Positions 6,647-15,029 of a stretch of 19,233 nucleotides of DNA are shown piece after piece. Positions within the stretch are counted from its first letter, which is position 1; each line of letters starts with the position of its first letter. Under the pieces are notes generated by a model that saw only the letters and a program-made list of their open reading frames with translations, made no database searches and was not told the DNA's origin. The stretch is from Candidatus Accumulibacter vicinus (GTDB lineage: Bacteria; Pseudomonadota; Gammaproteobacteria; Burkholderiales; Rhodocyclaceae). The stretch covers positions 1 through 19,233 of the forward strand of contig DIME01000016.1 of assembly GCA_002425405.1 (NCBI GenBank), read 5' to 3'. Both the position numbers and the translations under genes were made by a program.

Positions 6647-7935
6647 TCACCGGCCGGGTTGCCTGCCCTGCCCTGCTCGTCGCCGCGCCGGCCTCCGGAC
6701 AGGGCAAGACGACCATGGTCGCCGCCCTGGCTCGCCTGCATGCCCGCCAGGGACGGCGGGTGACGGTCTTCAAGTGCGGGCCGGATTTCCTCGATCCACA
6801 AATCCATGCGGTAGCCAGCGGGCGGCCCTGCCAGAACCTCGACCTCGGCATGTGCGGGGAAAGCGATGCCCGCTGGCGGCTGGCACGCGCCGCCGCAGAT
6901 TCCGACCTGATCCTGATCGAAGGCGTGATGGGCCTGTTCGACGGCCAGCCATCGGCAGCCGACCTGGCCGTCCTCTTCGGCATTCCGGTGCTGACCCTGA
7001 TCGATGCGCGGGCGATGGCCCAGACCTTCGGAGCCATTGCCCACGGGCTGGCCCACTACCGGCCGGGCCTGCCGTTCGCCGGCGTCCTGGCCAACCGGGT
7101 CGGCAGCCCCCGTCACGCCGACCTGCTGCGCGACAGCCTGCCCGCCGGCATCGCCTGGTTCGGTGCCCTGCCGCGCACCGACGATTCATTGCCGGAGCGC
7201 CATCTGGGGCTGTTGCAGGCGGCGGAAGTGAGCGATCTGGCAGCACGCCTGGATCTCCTCGCTGACGCCTTGGCAGCCACGACGGCGGTCGACCTGCCGC
7301 CGACGGTCAACTTCGCCATGGCGCCGGCGCCGGTGGTGTCGCCACGTCTTGCCGGCCAGTGTATTGCCGTGGCCCGCGATACCGCTTACGGTTTCATTTA
7401 CCCGGCCAACCTCGAAACGTTGCGGCAACTCGGCGTCACGCTGCGCTTCTTCTCGCCGCTGGCCGGCGAGCCGCTGCCGGTCTGCGACGCGATCTGGCTG
7501 CCGGGAGGTTACCCCGAACTGCACGCGCCGACTCTGGCAAGAAACACCGCGCTATGGACGGCCTTGCGTACCCACGTTGAAGCCGGTCAACCTGTGCTCG
7601 CCGAATGTGGCGGCATGATGAGCCTGTTTGAATCGGTGACCGACAAGGCTGGCGTCAGTCATGCCTTCGCCGGGCTGCTGCCGGGTCGTGCCGTCATGCA
7701 GCAGCGCCTGACGGCGCTCGGCATGCAGTCCGTCGTCCTGCCCGAAGGCCGTCTCCAGGGCCATACCTTTCATTATTCAAAGAGTGAAACGCCCCTGCCA
7801 CCGCTCTGTCACGCGCAAACGCCCGATGGTCGGGCCGGCGAGGCGATCTACCGTCAGGGTCGCCTGACCGCCTCCTACGTCCATTTCTATTTCCCTTCCA
7901 ATCCGATGGCCGTGGCGGCGCTATTCAGTCCGTGA
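6640..7935 (+). CDS. cobB: Cobyrinate a,c-diamide synthase (CobB/CbiA)
   Basis: 431 aa, from the ATG at 6640 overlapping the end of cobO by 7 nt. It amidates carboxylates a and c of the corrin ring using glutamine and ATP. The N-terminal ATP-binding domain begins with APASGQGKTTMVAAL (16-30), followed by FKCGPDFLDPQIH (44-56) and EGVMGLFDG (94-102). The C-terminal class I glutamine amidotransferase domain has WLPGGYPELHA (286-296), the nucleophile Cys323 in LAECGGMMSL, and GHTFHYS (374-380). The open frame extends upstream to 6391, but that part overlaps cobO and has no family match. It ends only 24 bp from the convergent jetD stop, and no terminator fits between them. Confidence 0.94.
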   Translation: MVITGRVACPALLVAAPASGQGKTTMVAALARLHARQGRRVTVFKCGPDFLDPQIHAVASGRPCQNLDLGMCGESDARWRLARAAADSDLILIEGVMGLFDGQPSAADLAVLFGIPVLTLIDARAMAQTFGAIAHGLAHYRPGLPFAGVLANRVGSPRHADLLRDSLPAGIAWFGALPRTDDSLPERHLGLLQAAEVSDLAARLDLLADALAATTAVDLPPTVNFAMAPAPVVSPRLAGQCIAVARDTAYGFIYPANLETLRQLGVTLRFFSPLAGEPLPVCDAIWLPGGYPELHAPTLARNTALWTALRTHVEAGQPVLAECGGMMSLFESVTDKAGVSHAFAGLLPGRAVMQQRLTALGMQSVVLPEGRLQGHTFHYSKSETPLPPLCHAQTPDGRAGEAIYRQGRLTASYVHFYFPSNPMAVAALFSP

Positions 7936-7959
7936 ACTGAACTGGTCTGATCGCCAGGG

Positions 7960-9159
7960 TCATGAATTGGCACCGCGGCGCCCGTGCAGAAGCTGTTCAA
8001 GGCGATCGCCCAGCCAATGAAAGCCAATGTGTTCCTGCTCCAGCCGCAGCCTCGCACGGATGCGGTTGTCACGCAGTTCGTCGTAGAGGGCACTTTCTTC
8101 AGGCGTCAGTCTGTGCAGGTCCACCAACAGCGGCTGCTCCTCGCAGCCCCAGACCGGGGCATGCGCATCCAGGGTCTCCCTGTCCATCAGGAACGACTCG
8201 ACGTGACCAAAGTAGCCACGCAGCTGATCCAGGATGCCAAAGCCATGGGTATCGATGTCGCCCCAATAATGGATTGAGCAGTTCTGCAACCAATGACTGC
8301 GGGCCAGCGCATCCCAACCGTAACCCGCACCAAAAATAACCATGGCATCACGAACCCGCGGGAAGGCCAGAAAATTGATTTCATTTTCGGTGATGAACAT
8401 GCGCCGCACAGCGAATTCCATACGACTGAAGTTGTCGGCATCCAGGGTCACGTCGGGGCATACCGAGCCGGGTACTGCATGATTCGCCGGATCAAGCACC
8501 CGAAAGCGAATCCGCGCCGGCTTTTCGAGAAACCCGTAACGGGCAGCAAACTGGCCGACACCCGTCTTGCCGAGGTCCACAGCGTCTCCGGGCAGTGCCA
8601 AATCGAGCAACTCGGCCAGCACACTGCGATGCGCTTCGATGAATTTGCTGTGCACGCCCGGCAGGTCCACCTGCCGCAAATAAATGCCGGGGCGAGGATG
8701 CTCGACGAGCCAGGCCACGACTGCCAGCAATCGGGGCCATTCGGCGGACAGTGCCAGCGCCTGCAGGGGGCGCTTTTCCAGCCAGGGCAGCAAGGCGGGG
8801 TGTGTTTGCCGGGTTGCCGAGACCTGTGCCGAAAAGCGAGCCCACTCTCGACGCTTGCCCAGCCAGGTCAACGCCTCCTCCAGGGTTTCGATCCAGGCGG
8901 TCGCAGGCAGTTTTTGCACCCCCTGGACGCGGTGACGAACCTCCTGCCATTCGAGACACACGGAATCCGTGGCTGCCAATTCAGCGGCCCAAGCGCGAAC
9001 GGCCTCAAAGCGATCTGTGATGTCAGCCGAACTCGGGGACTTGAGCGCCAGGCGCAAAGGAAAGCGAGCATTGCCCGTCACCGCGTCGCGCAGGAGTTCA
9101 CCACGCTCCCACAGTCGCGCCAGTTGCGCCTTCAATTCCTTTGCGCCGGTCCACGTCAC
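7960..9159 (-). CDS. jetD: Wadjet type I nuclease subunit JetD (DUF3322/DUF2220)
   Basis: 399 aa with a GTG start whose GTGA overlaps the jetC stop. In the Wadjet system JetD is the nuclease that cuts circular DNA handled by the JetABC motor. The N-terminal half (to about 190) matches the DUF3322 style, with DITDRFEAVRAWAAEL near 46-61. The C-terminal half is a Toprim fold of the topoisomerase VI/DUF2220 type: ITENEINFLAFP with Glu258 and Glu260, and HYWGDIDTHGFGIL with Asp301 and Asp303 as metal ligands. All catalytic acidic residues expected of the family are present, so it should be active. It is the last gene of the operon, matching the usual A-B-C-D order. Confidence 0.92.
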   Translation of the reverse strand: MTWTGAKELKAQLARLWERGELLRDAVTGNARFPLRLALKSPSSADITDRFEAVRAWAAELAATDSVCLEWQEVRHRVQGVQKLPATAWIETLEEALTWLGKRREWARFSAQVSATRQTHPALLPWLEKRPLQALALSAEWPRLLAVVAWLVEHPRPGIYLRQVDLPGVHSKFIEAHRSVLAELLDLALPGDAVDLGKTGVGQFAARYGFLEKPARIRFRVLDPANHAVPGSVCPDVTLDADNFSRMEFAVRRMFITENEINFLAFPRVRDAMVIFGAGYGWDALARSHWLQNCSIHYWGDIDTHGFGILDQLRGYFGHVESFLMDRETLDAHAPVWGCEEQPLLVDLHRLTPEESALYDELRDNRIRARLRLEQEHIGFHWLGDRLEQLLHGRRGANS

Positions 9160-12100
9160 TGCGCCAACACCGCCTTCTGCACCCGGTATTCCTCAATCGA
9201 CAGATTGCGGAGCTTGGAGGCTCGCCCGCCCTCGTTGTGCACAAACCCGACGCTGGATACGTACGGTTCGATGATGTGAATCTTCTGCAGCGGCGTCACG
9301 ATGAGCAGTTGCAGATTGAGCTGCCGGAACAGTTTCAGGCCGTATTGCGTGGATTCATCAGAACCACGGCCAAAGGCCTCGTCGATCACCACGAAACGGA
9401 AAGATCGCGAGCGCACCGCACCCCATTCCAGTCCGAACTGATACGCCAGACTGGCGGCCAGGATGGTGTACGCCAGCTTCTCTTTCTGCCCTCCCGACTT
9501 GCCGCCAGAGTCGGAGTAGTGCTCGTGTTCGCTGTCGTCCTCACGCCAGCGCTCGCTGGCAGCAAACAGGAACCAGTTGCGCACGTCGCTCACTTTCGCG
9601 GTCCAGCGGCGATCCTGTTCTGACAGGCCCTCGCGCCCGCGGAAGCGGTCAATGATGGCTTTCACCTGCAGGAACTTGGCTTCGGAGTACTGGGCATCAT
9701 CCGACCCCGTCACGGCCCCCTCGGTGCACGCGCGCAGCTCCTGCTGAAAGTCCCGGATCTCCGCGTCCGGACTGGGCTGCGACTCCAGCACGATGTAGCG
9801 CCCCGGGTTGTAGTCGATCTCGCCCAACGACTTGTTGATGTGCGCGATGCGTTCCTTGATGGTTCCGCGCTCGCGCGCCAGTTGGGCGTTGAAGTTGGCG
9901 ATCTCGTTGATCGTGTTGACGTTGAGCAGTTCCTTGAAACGCGCCACAAAGCGCGGCAGGTCGTCCCGGTTCAGTTGCGTCAGCAGGTTCTCGTACTCGA
10001 AGGCCGCGTCCAGGCTGGCATCCATCTCGGCGGTTTCAAGCTTGAACGCATCCTTGAAGGAAGCCATGGCCTTGATGATTCTCTCGGCCAGCCGATTTGC
10101 GATCTTGGTTTCGTTGTCGATCCGGGTTTGCAACCAGCCGCGCACGTCCTGTTCGCGGTTGTCGCAGGACTCCACGGTCAGTTGATGCTCGCCCAGGGCC
10201 TCTGCGCGCATGACTTCCAGCGTCGCCGCCAGCGCTTCATCCACGACCGCGCCGGCAAGCAGCAGCTCGGTCTGTTGTCGAAGTTCCTGAGTATCCGAGC
10301 GGCGCTGTTCCAGCTTGGCCCGCTTCTCGCGCGAACCTTGCAACTCCGTGCCGGTTTCCTTTTGCGCCCTCTGCAGCTCGCGCAGGTTTTCGTTGAGCTG
10401 CTTGAGGACATCGGACGCCGATTCCAGCCGGCTCCGCTCATCCGTCAGTTGAGCGATCTCGGTGGCCACGCTGGCCCAGTCCAGCTCCTCGAACGCGGTG
10501 AACTCTTCAAGGCGAATCAGCGCATCGAGACGGCTCGTCAGTCCGTTGCGTTCCTTCTGAATTTCACCGATCCGGCTGCCGACGTCGCCGAGCTGCGTTT
10601 CAAGCTGACGGCGCCTGCTTTCCAGTGCGGCGATCTTGGCGCTGTTGCTCCAGCCCAGGACATAACGGCTCCGGTCATCGATGCGGTGGCGGTCGTCCTT
10701 TTCGTGTCGGCCGCTCGGATCCTTGATCTGGCCGGCGCGGGTGATGGCCCGCGTCTCCCGGCGGAACTGTTCTTGCGTGGCGCAGCAGACCACGTCGAAA
10801 CGATGGGCAAGCTCGCGTTCCAGCCAGTCGTAATGCGGGGAATCAGGCTTGATGGCCAGCTTGCGGAGCAGCGAATCCCGGTGCAGATCGGGCAATTCGC
10901 CGGCCTTGCGCGGCCGCACATGGAAGTACACCAGGCGGCCGCGCAGATGGGCAGCATCCACCCATTCGGCGACGGCCTTGTAATGGGCATCGGGCACCAA
11001 TAGCGCCAGGCCGAATCCCCGCAGCAGACGTTCGGCTGCGCCCTCCCAATCGCGCTCTTCGACGCGCACCTGGATCAGTTCGCCGGCAAAGGGCATCTCA
11101 TCGACATCGATGCCCAATGCCGCACAGAGCGCGGCGCGGATCTGGATCTGCGGATCATCAATGTTGCTGCGGCGGCGCTTGAGGCTTTCGATTTCGGTGC
11201 TTTGCCGATCGTGTTCCTGCTTGCCCTGACGCAAGGTCACGCCGTGTTCGGTGAGGGCGTTCTGCAGATCGGCATCACGATTGCGTGCTTCCTCTCGCCA
11301 GCTTTGGTACTTGCCCCGCTGCGCGGCGAAGGTCGAGGCATCCACCGCCACCGGCTCGCCCAACACGCTGGCCAACTCCTGGTAGCGCCCGGCCTTGGCT
11401 TTGCGCGCATCCCGCAGCAGTTCTCTCTTGCGAATCTCGGCGGCGAGACGTTCCAGTCGGTCACCGCCGTTGTCGTTGATCGCCTGCTTCAGCTCATCGA
11501 CCTGGCGGCCTTGCTCCTCATGGATGAGCTCGAGCCGTCGTCGCTGACCATCCACACGATCCCATTCTTCGGCCAGCAAGCCCAGCCGCTTGTCGATCAG
11601 ACCCAGCTTCAGGCCGGCGAAATGGGAGCGAAGGCTTTCCCGGCACCCGCGCAGGGCTTCGATTTCGGTCACCAGCGTACTGTGGCGGCCACAGTCGGCA
11701 ACCAGGGGAGTGAGCCGTTCAACCTGCTGCCGGGTTTTCAGCACCGCCTGATGGGCACGGTTGAGATCGTCGAAGTGACCGATCAAGGCCTGAATGCGCG
11801 GGGCCACCTCGAAGGGTTCCAACATATGGTTGCGCACGAAATCGGTCAGGTTGCCCACCGACTTCATCGAGACCGTCTGGTGAAACAGCTCCAGCGCCTG
11901 CTCGTTGTCGATACCGAAACGGCGGCGAAACCAGGCCGCATAGGGTGGAAAGCTGTCGCTCAGCTCGGCACCCAGCCGACGCAGTCTTTTGCGCAACTGG
12001 GCAATGTCCGAGCCGAAGTGGGCAAAATCGGAGGCAATCGACAGCCCGCGTTCGGCACCCAGAAAGAAGCGGGCCGGTTGCCCCTGCGCGTCCTTCATCC

Positions 12101-12524
12101 AGAACACCTGCGCCAGCGTCACCGTCTGGTCATAGCCTGCGTTGTGGAACACGCCCAGGATCACCGAGTAGCTGTTCTGGTCGCGCAGCGATACCGGCCT
12201 GGCCGCGCCTGTGACTTCGTTGCGCTCGGATTTGTAGTGACCGAGCACGTAGGAACGCAAGGTTCGTTCCTTGCTGTCCGCGCCCGCCGCCTTGTTGTAG
12301 GCGATCCGGTTTGCTGGCACCAGCAAGGTGGTGATGGCATCCACCAGCGTCGATTTGCCCGAGCCGATATCGCCCGTGAGCAGGCCATTCTTGCCATCCA
12401 GTTGCAGCGTCCATACCCGGCTGTCAAAGGTGCCCCAGTTGAACACCTCCAGACGGGTCAGGCGAAAGCCCGACAGGGTGTCATCTGCCACAAAGTCCAG
12501 ACCCAGCGATGGCGGCTCATTCAT
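9156..12524 (-). CDS. jetC: Wadjet type I SMC-like ATPase JetC (MukB-like)
   Basis: 1122 aa, a full-length SMC-type ATPase. The head is split between the two ends. The Walker A motif is GDIGSGKSTL (51-60). The ABC signature is SGGQKEK (1010-1016), and Walker B is FVVIDEAFGRGSDES (about 1044-1052), with Glu1049 as probable catalytic base. Between them lie long charged heptad-rich coiled coils around a central hinge-like part near 480-640. In Wadjet, JetC with JetA and JetB forms a loop-extruding motor that recognises small circular plasmids. The ATG at 12524 overlaps the end of jetB by 8 nt, indicating translational coupling. No frameshift or missing motif is seen. Confidence 0.95.
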   Translation of the reverse strand: MNEPPSLGLDFVADDTLSGFRLTRLEVFNWGTFDSRVWTLQLDGKNGLLTGDIGSGKSTLVDAITTLLVPANRIAYNKAAGADSKERTLRSYVLGHYKSERNEVTGAARPVSLRDQNSYSVILGVFHNAGYDQTVTLAQVFWMKDAQGQPARFFLGAERGLSIASDFAHFGSDIAQLRKRLRRLGAELSDSFPPYAAWFRRRFGIDNEQALELFHQTVSMKSVGNLTDFVRNHMLEPFEVAPRIQALIGHFDDLNRAHQAVLKTRQQVERLTPLVADCGRHSTLVTEIEALRGCRESLRSHFAGLKLGLIDKRLGLLAEEWDRVDGQRRRLELIHEEQGRQVDELKQAINDNGGDRLERLAAEIRKRELLRDARKAKAGRYQELASVLGEPVAVDASTFAAQRGKYQSWREEARNRDADLQNALTEHGVTLRQGKQEHDRQSTEIESLKRRRSNIDDPQIQIRAALCAALGIDVDEMPFAGELIQVRVEERDWEGAAERLLRGFGLALLVPDAHYKAVAEWVDAAHLRGRLVYFHVRPRKAGELPDLHRDSLLRKLAIKPDSPHYDWLERELAHRFDVVCCATQEQFRRETRAITRAGQIKDPSGRHEKDDRHRIDDRSRYVLGWSNSAKIAALESRRRQLETQLGDVGSRIGEIQKERNGLTSRLDALIRLEEFTAFEELDWASVATEIAQLTDERSRLESASDVLKQLNENLRELQRAQKETGTELQGSREKRAKLEQRRSDTQELRQQTELLLAGAVVDEALAATLEVMRAEALGEHQLTVESCDNREQDVRGWLQTRIDNETKIANRLAERIIKAMASFKDAFKLETAEMDASLDAAFEYENLLTQLNRDDLPRFVARFKELLNVNTINEIANFNAQLARERGTIKERIAHINKSLGEIDYNPGRYIVLESQPSPDAEIRDFQQELRACTEGAVTGSDDAQYSEAKFLQVKAIIDRFRGREGLSEQDRRWTAKVSDVRNWFLFAASERWREDDSEHEHYSDSGGKSGGQKEKLAYTILAASLAYQFGLEWGAVRSRSFRFVVIDEAFGRGSDESTQYGLKLFRQLNLQLLIVTPLQKIHIIEPYVSSVGFVHNEGGRASKLRNLSIEEYRVQKAVLAQ

Positions 12525-13194
12525 GGTCGGCCCCCTCCCCGGCAGGGGTCACGCCCGCCAGTTGTGACTGGTAACTGGCTAGGCGCGCGTCGAATTCGGC
12601 CAGCCATTGGGCATCGACGAAGGCCTTCAGGATGCGCCGCACCTCGTAGCTCGTCGCGCCAGCCGAAGCACCGCTGGCAGGCTTGAGCTTGTGCAGAAAC
12701 CCAAGTTCGACCACCTTGTTGATCGTGGTCTCGATCTGGTCGACCAGCCTGGCTTCATTCGGACCATCGGGCAGGAACACCCGCACCAGTTCCACGATGT
12801 CGTCACGACCGAGTACCAGGCGCGTATCACCGCCCCCGGCATCGAATTCGGCCAGTTTCTTGCGCAACAACGCAAGTAACAGACTCACCGGAAAGGACAG
12901 GGGCCGGCGCGCCACCAGACGCGGCAAGCGGGGTGCGGGGTCGTCATCGGCAGGTTCCGGCCGGCTTCTGAAAAAGGCATAGCCTTCTGCCTCGTCCAGC
13001 ACCAGATCAAGGTTCAGTACCGCCGCGTAGTCACGCACCTGGACCTGCAGATTCAATAGTGCCGCCCATTGACGCTCGTCGCCATCACGGTACAGCACGC
13101 TTTTGAGCAGGCTGATGAGCAACATCGACAAATCCGCAACGGGCGCGGGCGCTACGGCACGTGCTTCGTCGGTTCTTGAGTGCGGCTCTTCCAT
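12517..13194 (-). CDS. jetB: Wadjet type I subunit JetB (DUF4194, MukE-like)
   Basis: 225 aa. JetB is the KITE/MukE-like winged-helix partner that bridges JetA and the JetC heads. Visible DUF4194-type stretches are LISLLKSVLYRDGDERQWAA (27-46), then a central RPLSFPVSLLLALLRKKLAE, and VELVRVFLPDGPNEARLVDQ. The acidic N-terminal tail before residue 20 has no clear fold. The ATG at 13194 has GAGG just upstream and begins 23 bp after jetA. Without the neighbouring jetA and jetC the call would be weaker; the order and length make it secure. Confidence 0.9.
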   Translation of the reverse strand: MEEPHSRTDEARAVAPAPVADLSMLLISLLKSVLYRDGDERQWAALLNLQVQVRDYAAVLNLDLVLDEAEGYAFFRSRPEPADDDPAPRLPRLVARRPLSFPVSLLLALLRKKLAEFDAGGGDTRLVLGRDDIVELVRVFLPDGPNEARLVDQIETTINKVVELGFLHKLKPASGASAGATSYEVRRILKAFVDAQWLAEFDARLASYQSQLAGVTPAGEGADHE

Positions 13195-13217
13195 TCCTCG
13201 CCCCCTCCTGTTGTGCT

Positions 13218-14675
13218 TCAGCGCATGAAAAGCACGCGTGGCAGGCGCGCGCTGCGGGTGATTTCCTGACCATCGATTGCCCGCGACTGCCAGCGGATGG
13301 GTTCTGGCGTGTCCTCGTCGACCACCGTACTGAATGTCCCGCTGCCCAGTTGCAGGTAGGCCACCAATTCGGCCAGCCCCTGTTGCAAGGGTTGGGTAAG
13401 CACCAGCTCGCTCAGCGTGATCTGCGCCCGGTCCTGCAAGGCGTGGCGGATGTGGCGTATCAGGCGTGCTTTGTCCACGACCACCTGATCGAACAGCGCC
13501 GAGGGATCGATGTCCTGATCGCCTGCCTGCAAGGCCAGGTCGGCAATGACCGGCTTGGTTGCCGGCGTGAACAGGGGGCGCTCCATCGCCAGCTCGATGT
13601 CGGCTCGCGCCTCGGCCATCTCCATCACCGTGCCTGCCGGTGGTGACCCGCGCAGGGCCAGCGCCTTGCTCTCGATACCGTGCAGGATGTCCATGATCCG
13701 GCGGTTCTCCAGCCAGGCCCGATCATCGAGAAAGCGCCGCAACTGCTGCGACAAGGCAGCCACCGTGCGCTGGGTATGCTCGCCGGCTTCCATCCAGTCA
13801 TAATGGACGCGGCGCATTCTGCTGTCGGGTTTCAGATCCGTCACGGCGGGAAGCTGCAGCACGCAATCCAGCAGTTCGGTCAATTCCTCCTGCCGACGGC
13901 TGGACAGCAGAAAGTCCCAGAACGCCCGGAAACTCTTGCCCTGATCGGAATCGGCAATCGCCTCGCGCTCGCCCATGATCTCTTCCAGCAGCGCGCCCTT
14001 GCTGCCTTCCCACAGGGCAATGCGTTCGCGCACGCGCCGGTCGAGCTGGCGGAAGTTGTGCTCCACCTCGCGAAAATCCGTCAGCAATTCGCGCGCGCCC
14101 TGCATGAATTGCTGAAAGCGATCCTTCAGTGCCGTATCGTCCAGCAGCGGCACATCGCCCGACAGCACCCGCGCCATCTCGGCGTCGATGTCATCGCGCT
14201 TCTTGCGCAATTCGGCCATGCGCCTGGCTGGGTCGGCCTCGCTGCCCTCGCTCATCTGCTTGAGCAGATCAAACAGCGTCAGCAAGCGCGACTCGGTGCC
14301 AATGAACTGCCGCTCGGAGAGTTGTGCCAGCCAGGCAATGGCCTTCTCGGTCGCGGGCGTCAGGTCAAATTGCGCCTCGTCCGTGCCAGGCTTGTAGAAC
14401 TTGCGCAGCCAGCCCTTGTCGGGTGCGGCCCAGTCGTTCAGGTAGTCCAGTGCCGGCTTTGGCAAGGCGGTTTCACCCAGCTGCAGGCGCAGCGCATACA
14501 GCTCATCTTCCAGCGCCTCGGCCAGGTCCGCCGCCGCCATCACGCGCACATTGGGGGCCACGAACACTCGTTGCAGAAAGCTCGCCACCAGCGGCGCATG
14601 ATCCGAACGCAGCAGCCGCCACGCAGGGTGGTGCGTGCGCAGGGCGTCGAGGGTAGCGAAGTCCAAAGCGCTCAC
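13218..14675 (-). CDS. jetA: Wadjet type I subunit JetA (DUF3375, MukF-like kleisin)
   Basis: 485 aa, first gene of the operon. JetA is the kleisin subunit that connects the JetC ATPase heads. It opens with the DUF3375-like FATLDALRTHHPAWRLLRSD, followed by APLVASFLQRVFV. It is rich in long helices with charged heptads (for example the MAELRKKRDDIDAEMARVL region, and LLTDFREVEHNFRQLDRRVR), as expected for a MukF/kleisin-like protein. It starts with GTG at 14675; the upstream sequence has AAAGAG but at very short distance, so the ribosome site is poor. No alternative in-frame ATG gives a better N-terminus. Confidence 0.9.
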   Translation of the reverse strand: MSALDFATLDALRTHHPAWRLLRSDHAPLVASFLQRVFVAPNVRVMAAADLAEALEDELYALRLQLGETALPKPALDYLNDWAAPDKGWLRKFYKPGTDEAQFDLTPATEKAIAWLAQLSERQFIGTESRLLTLFDLLKQMSEGSEADPARRMAELRKKRDDIDAEMARVLSGDVPLLDDTALKDRFQQFMQGARELLTDFREVEHNFRQLDRRVRERIALWEGSKGALLEEIMGEREAIADSDQGKSFRAFWDFLLSSRRQEELTELLDCVLQLPAVTDLKPDSRMRRVHYDWMEAGEHTQRTVAALSQQLRRFLDDRAWLENRRIMDILHGIESKALALRGSPPAGTVMEMAEARADIELAMERPLFTPATKPVIADLALQAGDQDIDPSALFDQVVVDKARLIRHIRHALQDRAQITLSELVLTQPLQQGLAELVAYLQLGSGTFSTVVDEDTPEPIRWQSRAIDGQEITRSARLPRVLFMR

Positions 14676-15004
14676 TCTTTATTCTTCGGCCGGGTTCCGC
14701 GCTGCACCATCCTCTTTTTTCATCCATCATATTGAGGAGATGATCTCACGTTTTGCCAGAACCTTGCAATTTCGAGTTTAGGGTCGCTTGAATGACAACA
14801 CACTCTAAGGAGCGCGCAGGTGACGACTGCCGTCGAGCTCGACAAAGCCGACGAACGCCGCGCTTTCGGCGAATCCTTGCCGGCAGGCTTACGGCTGTTA
14901 CCTGAAAACAGAACCCAACCGTAAGCTGCCTCAGCGTCGGACACCCCCCGATCAAGGATGTCCGCGCGTTTGCTCCCAGTCTTCTTGCTACTATCGTCCG
15001 TTGC
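14676..15004. other. Intergenic region between the Jet operon and the PEP-CTERM-like gene
   Basis: About 330 bp with no convincing gene. On the minus strand, TATGAT (14726-14731) is a possible -10 for jetA, but no good -35 is seen. Next to it is an 11-bp palindrome, GAGATGATCTC (14737-14747), a possible regulator site. A minus-strand open frame (14746-14955) has an atypical, basic composition, no ribosome site and no family I recognise. I treat the rest as non-coding. Confidence 0.5.
14737..14747. promoter_or_regulatory. Short palindrome upstream of jetA (possible operator)
   Basis: GAGATGATCTC is a perfect 5-bp inverted repeat about a single central base, lying about 60-70 bp before the jetA start and beside the weak candidate -10 TATGAT at 14726-14731. 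The position suits a repressor or activator site for the defence operon, but a palindrome of this size can occur by chance. Confidence 0.25.
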
Positions 15005-15029
15005 CTACCTGGAAAACAGGGAACGGACG
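14995..15029 (-). terminator. Hairpin at the 3' end of the PEP-CTERM-like gene
   Basis: CGTCCGTT (14995-15002) is exactly complementary to AACGGACG (15022-15029), with an inner CCTG/CAGG stem (15008-15011/15017-15020) closing a GAAAA loop on the plus strand. It spans the stop codon at 15005-15007. No run of U follows in the minus-strand transcript, so it is either a stem protecting the 3' end or a poor terminator. Confidence 0.4.

Noticed and set aside
9840..12686. Long plus-strand open frames opposite jetC (387 and 494 codons)
   Set aside because: Antisense shadows of jetC, which has clear SMC motifs throughout the opposite strand.
13680..14735. Plus-strand open frame of 351 codons opposite jetA
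   Set aside because: Low-complexity Gln/His/Leu composition typical of an antisense frame, and jetA is supported by operon context.
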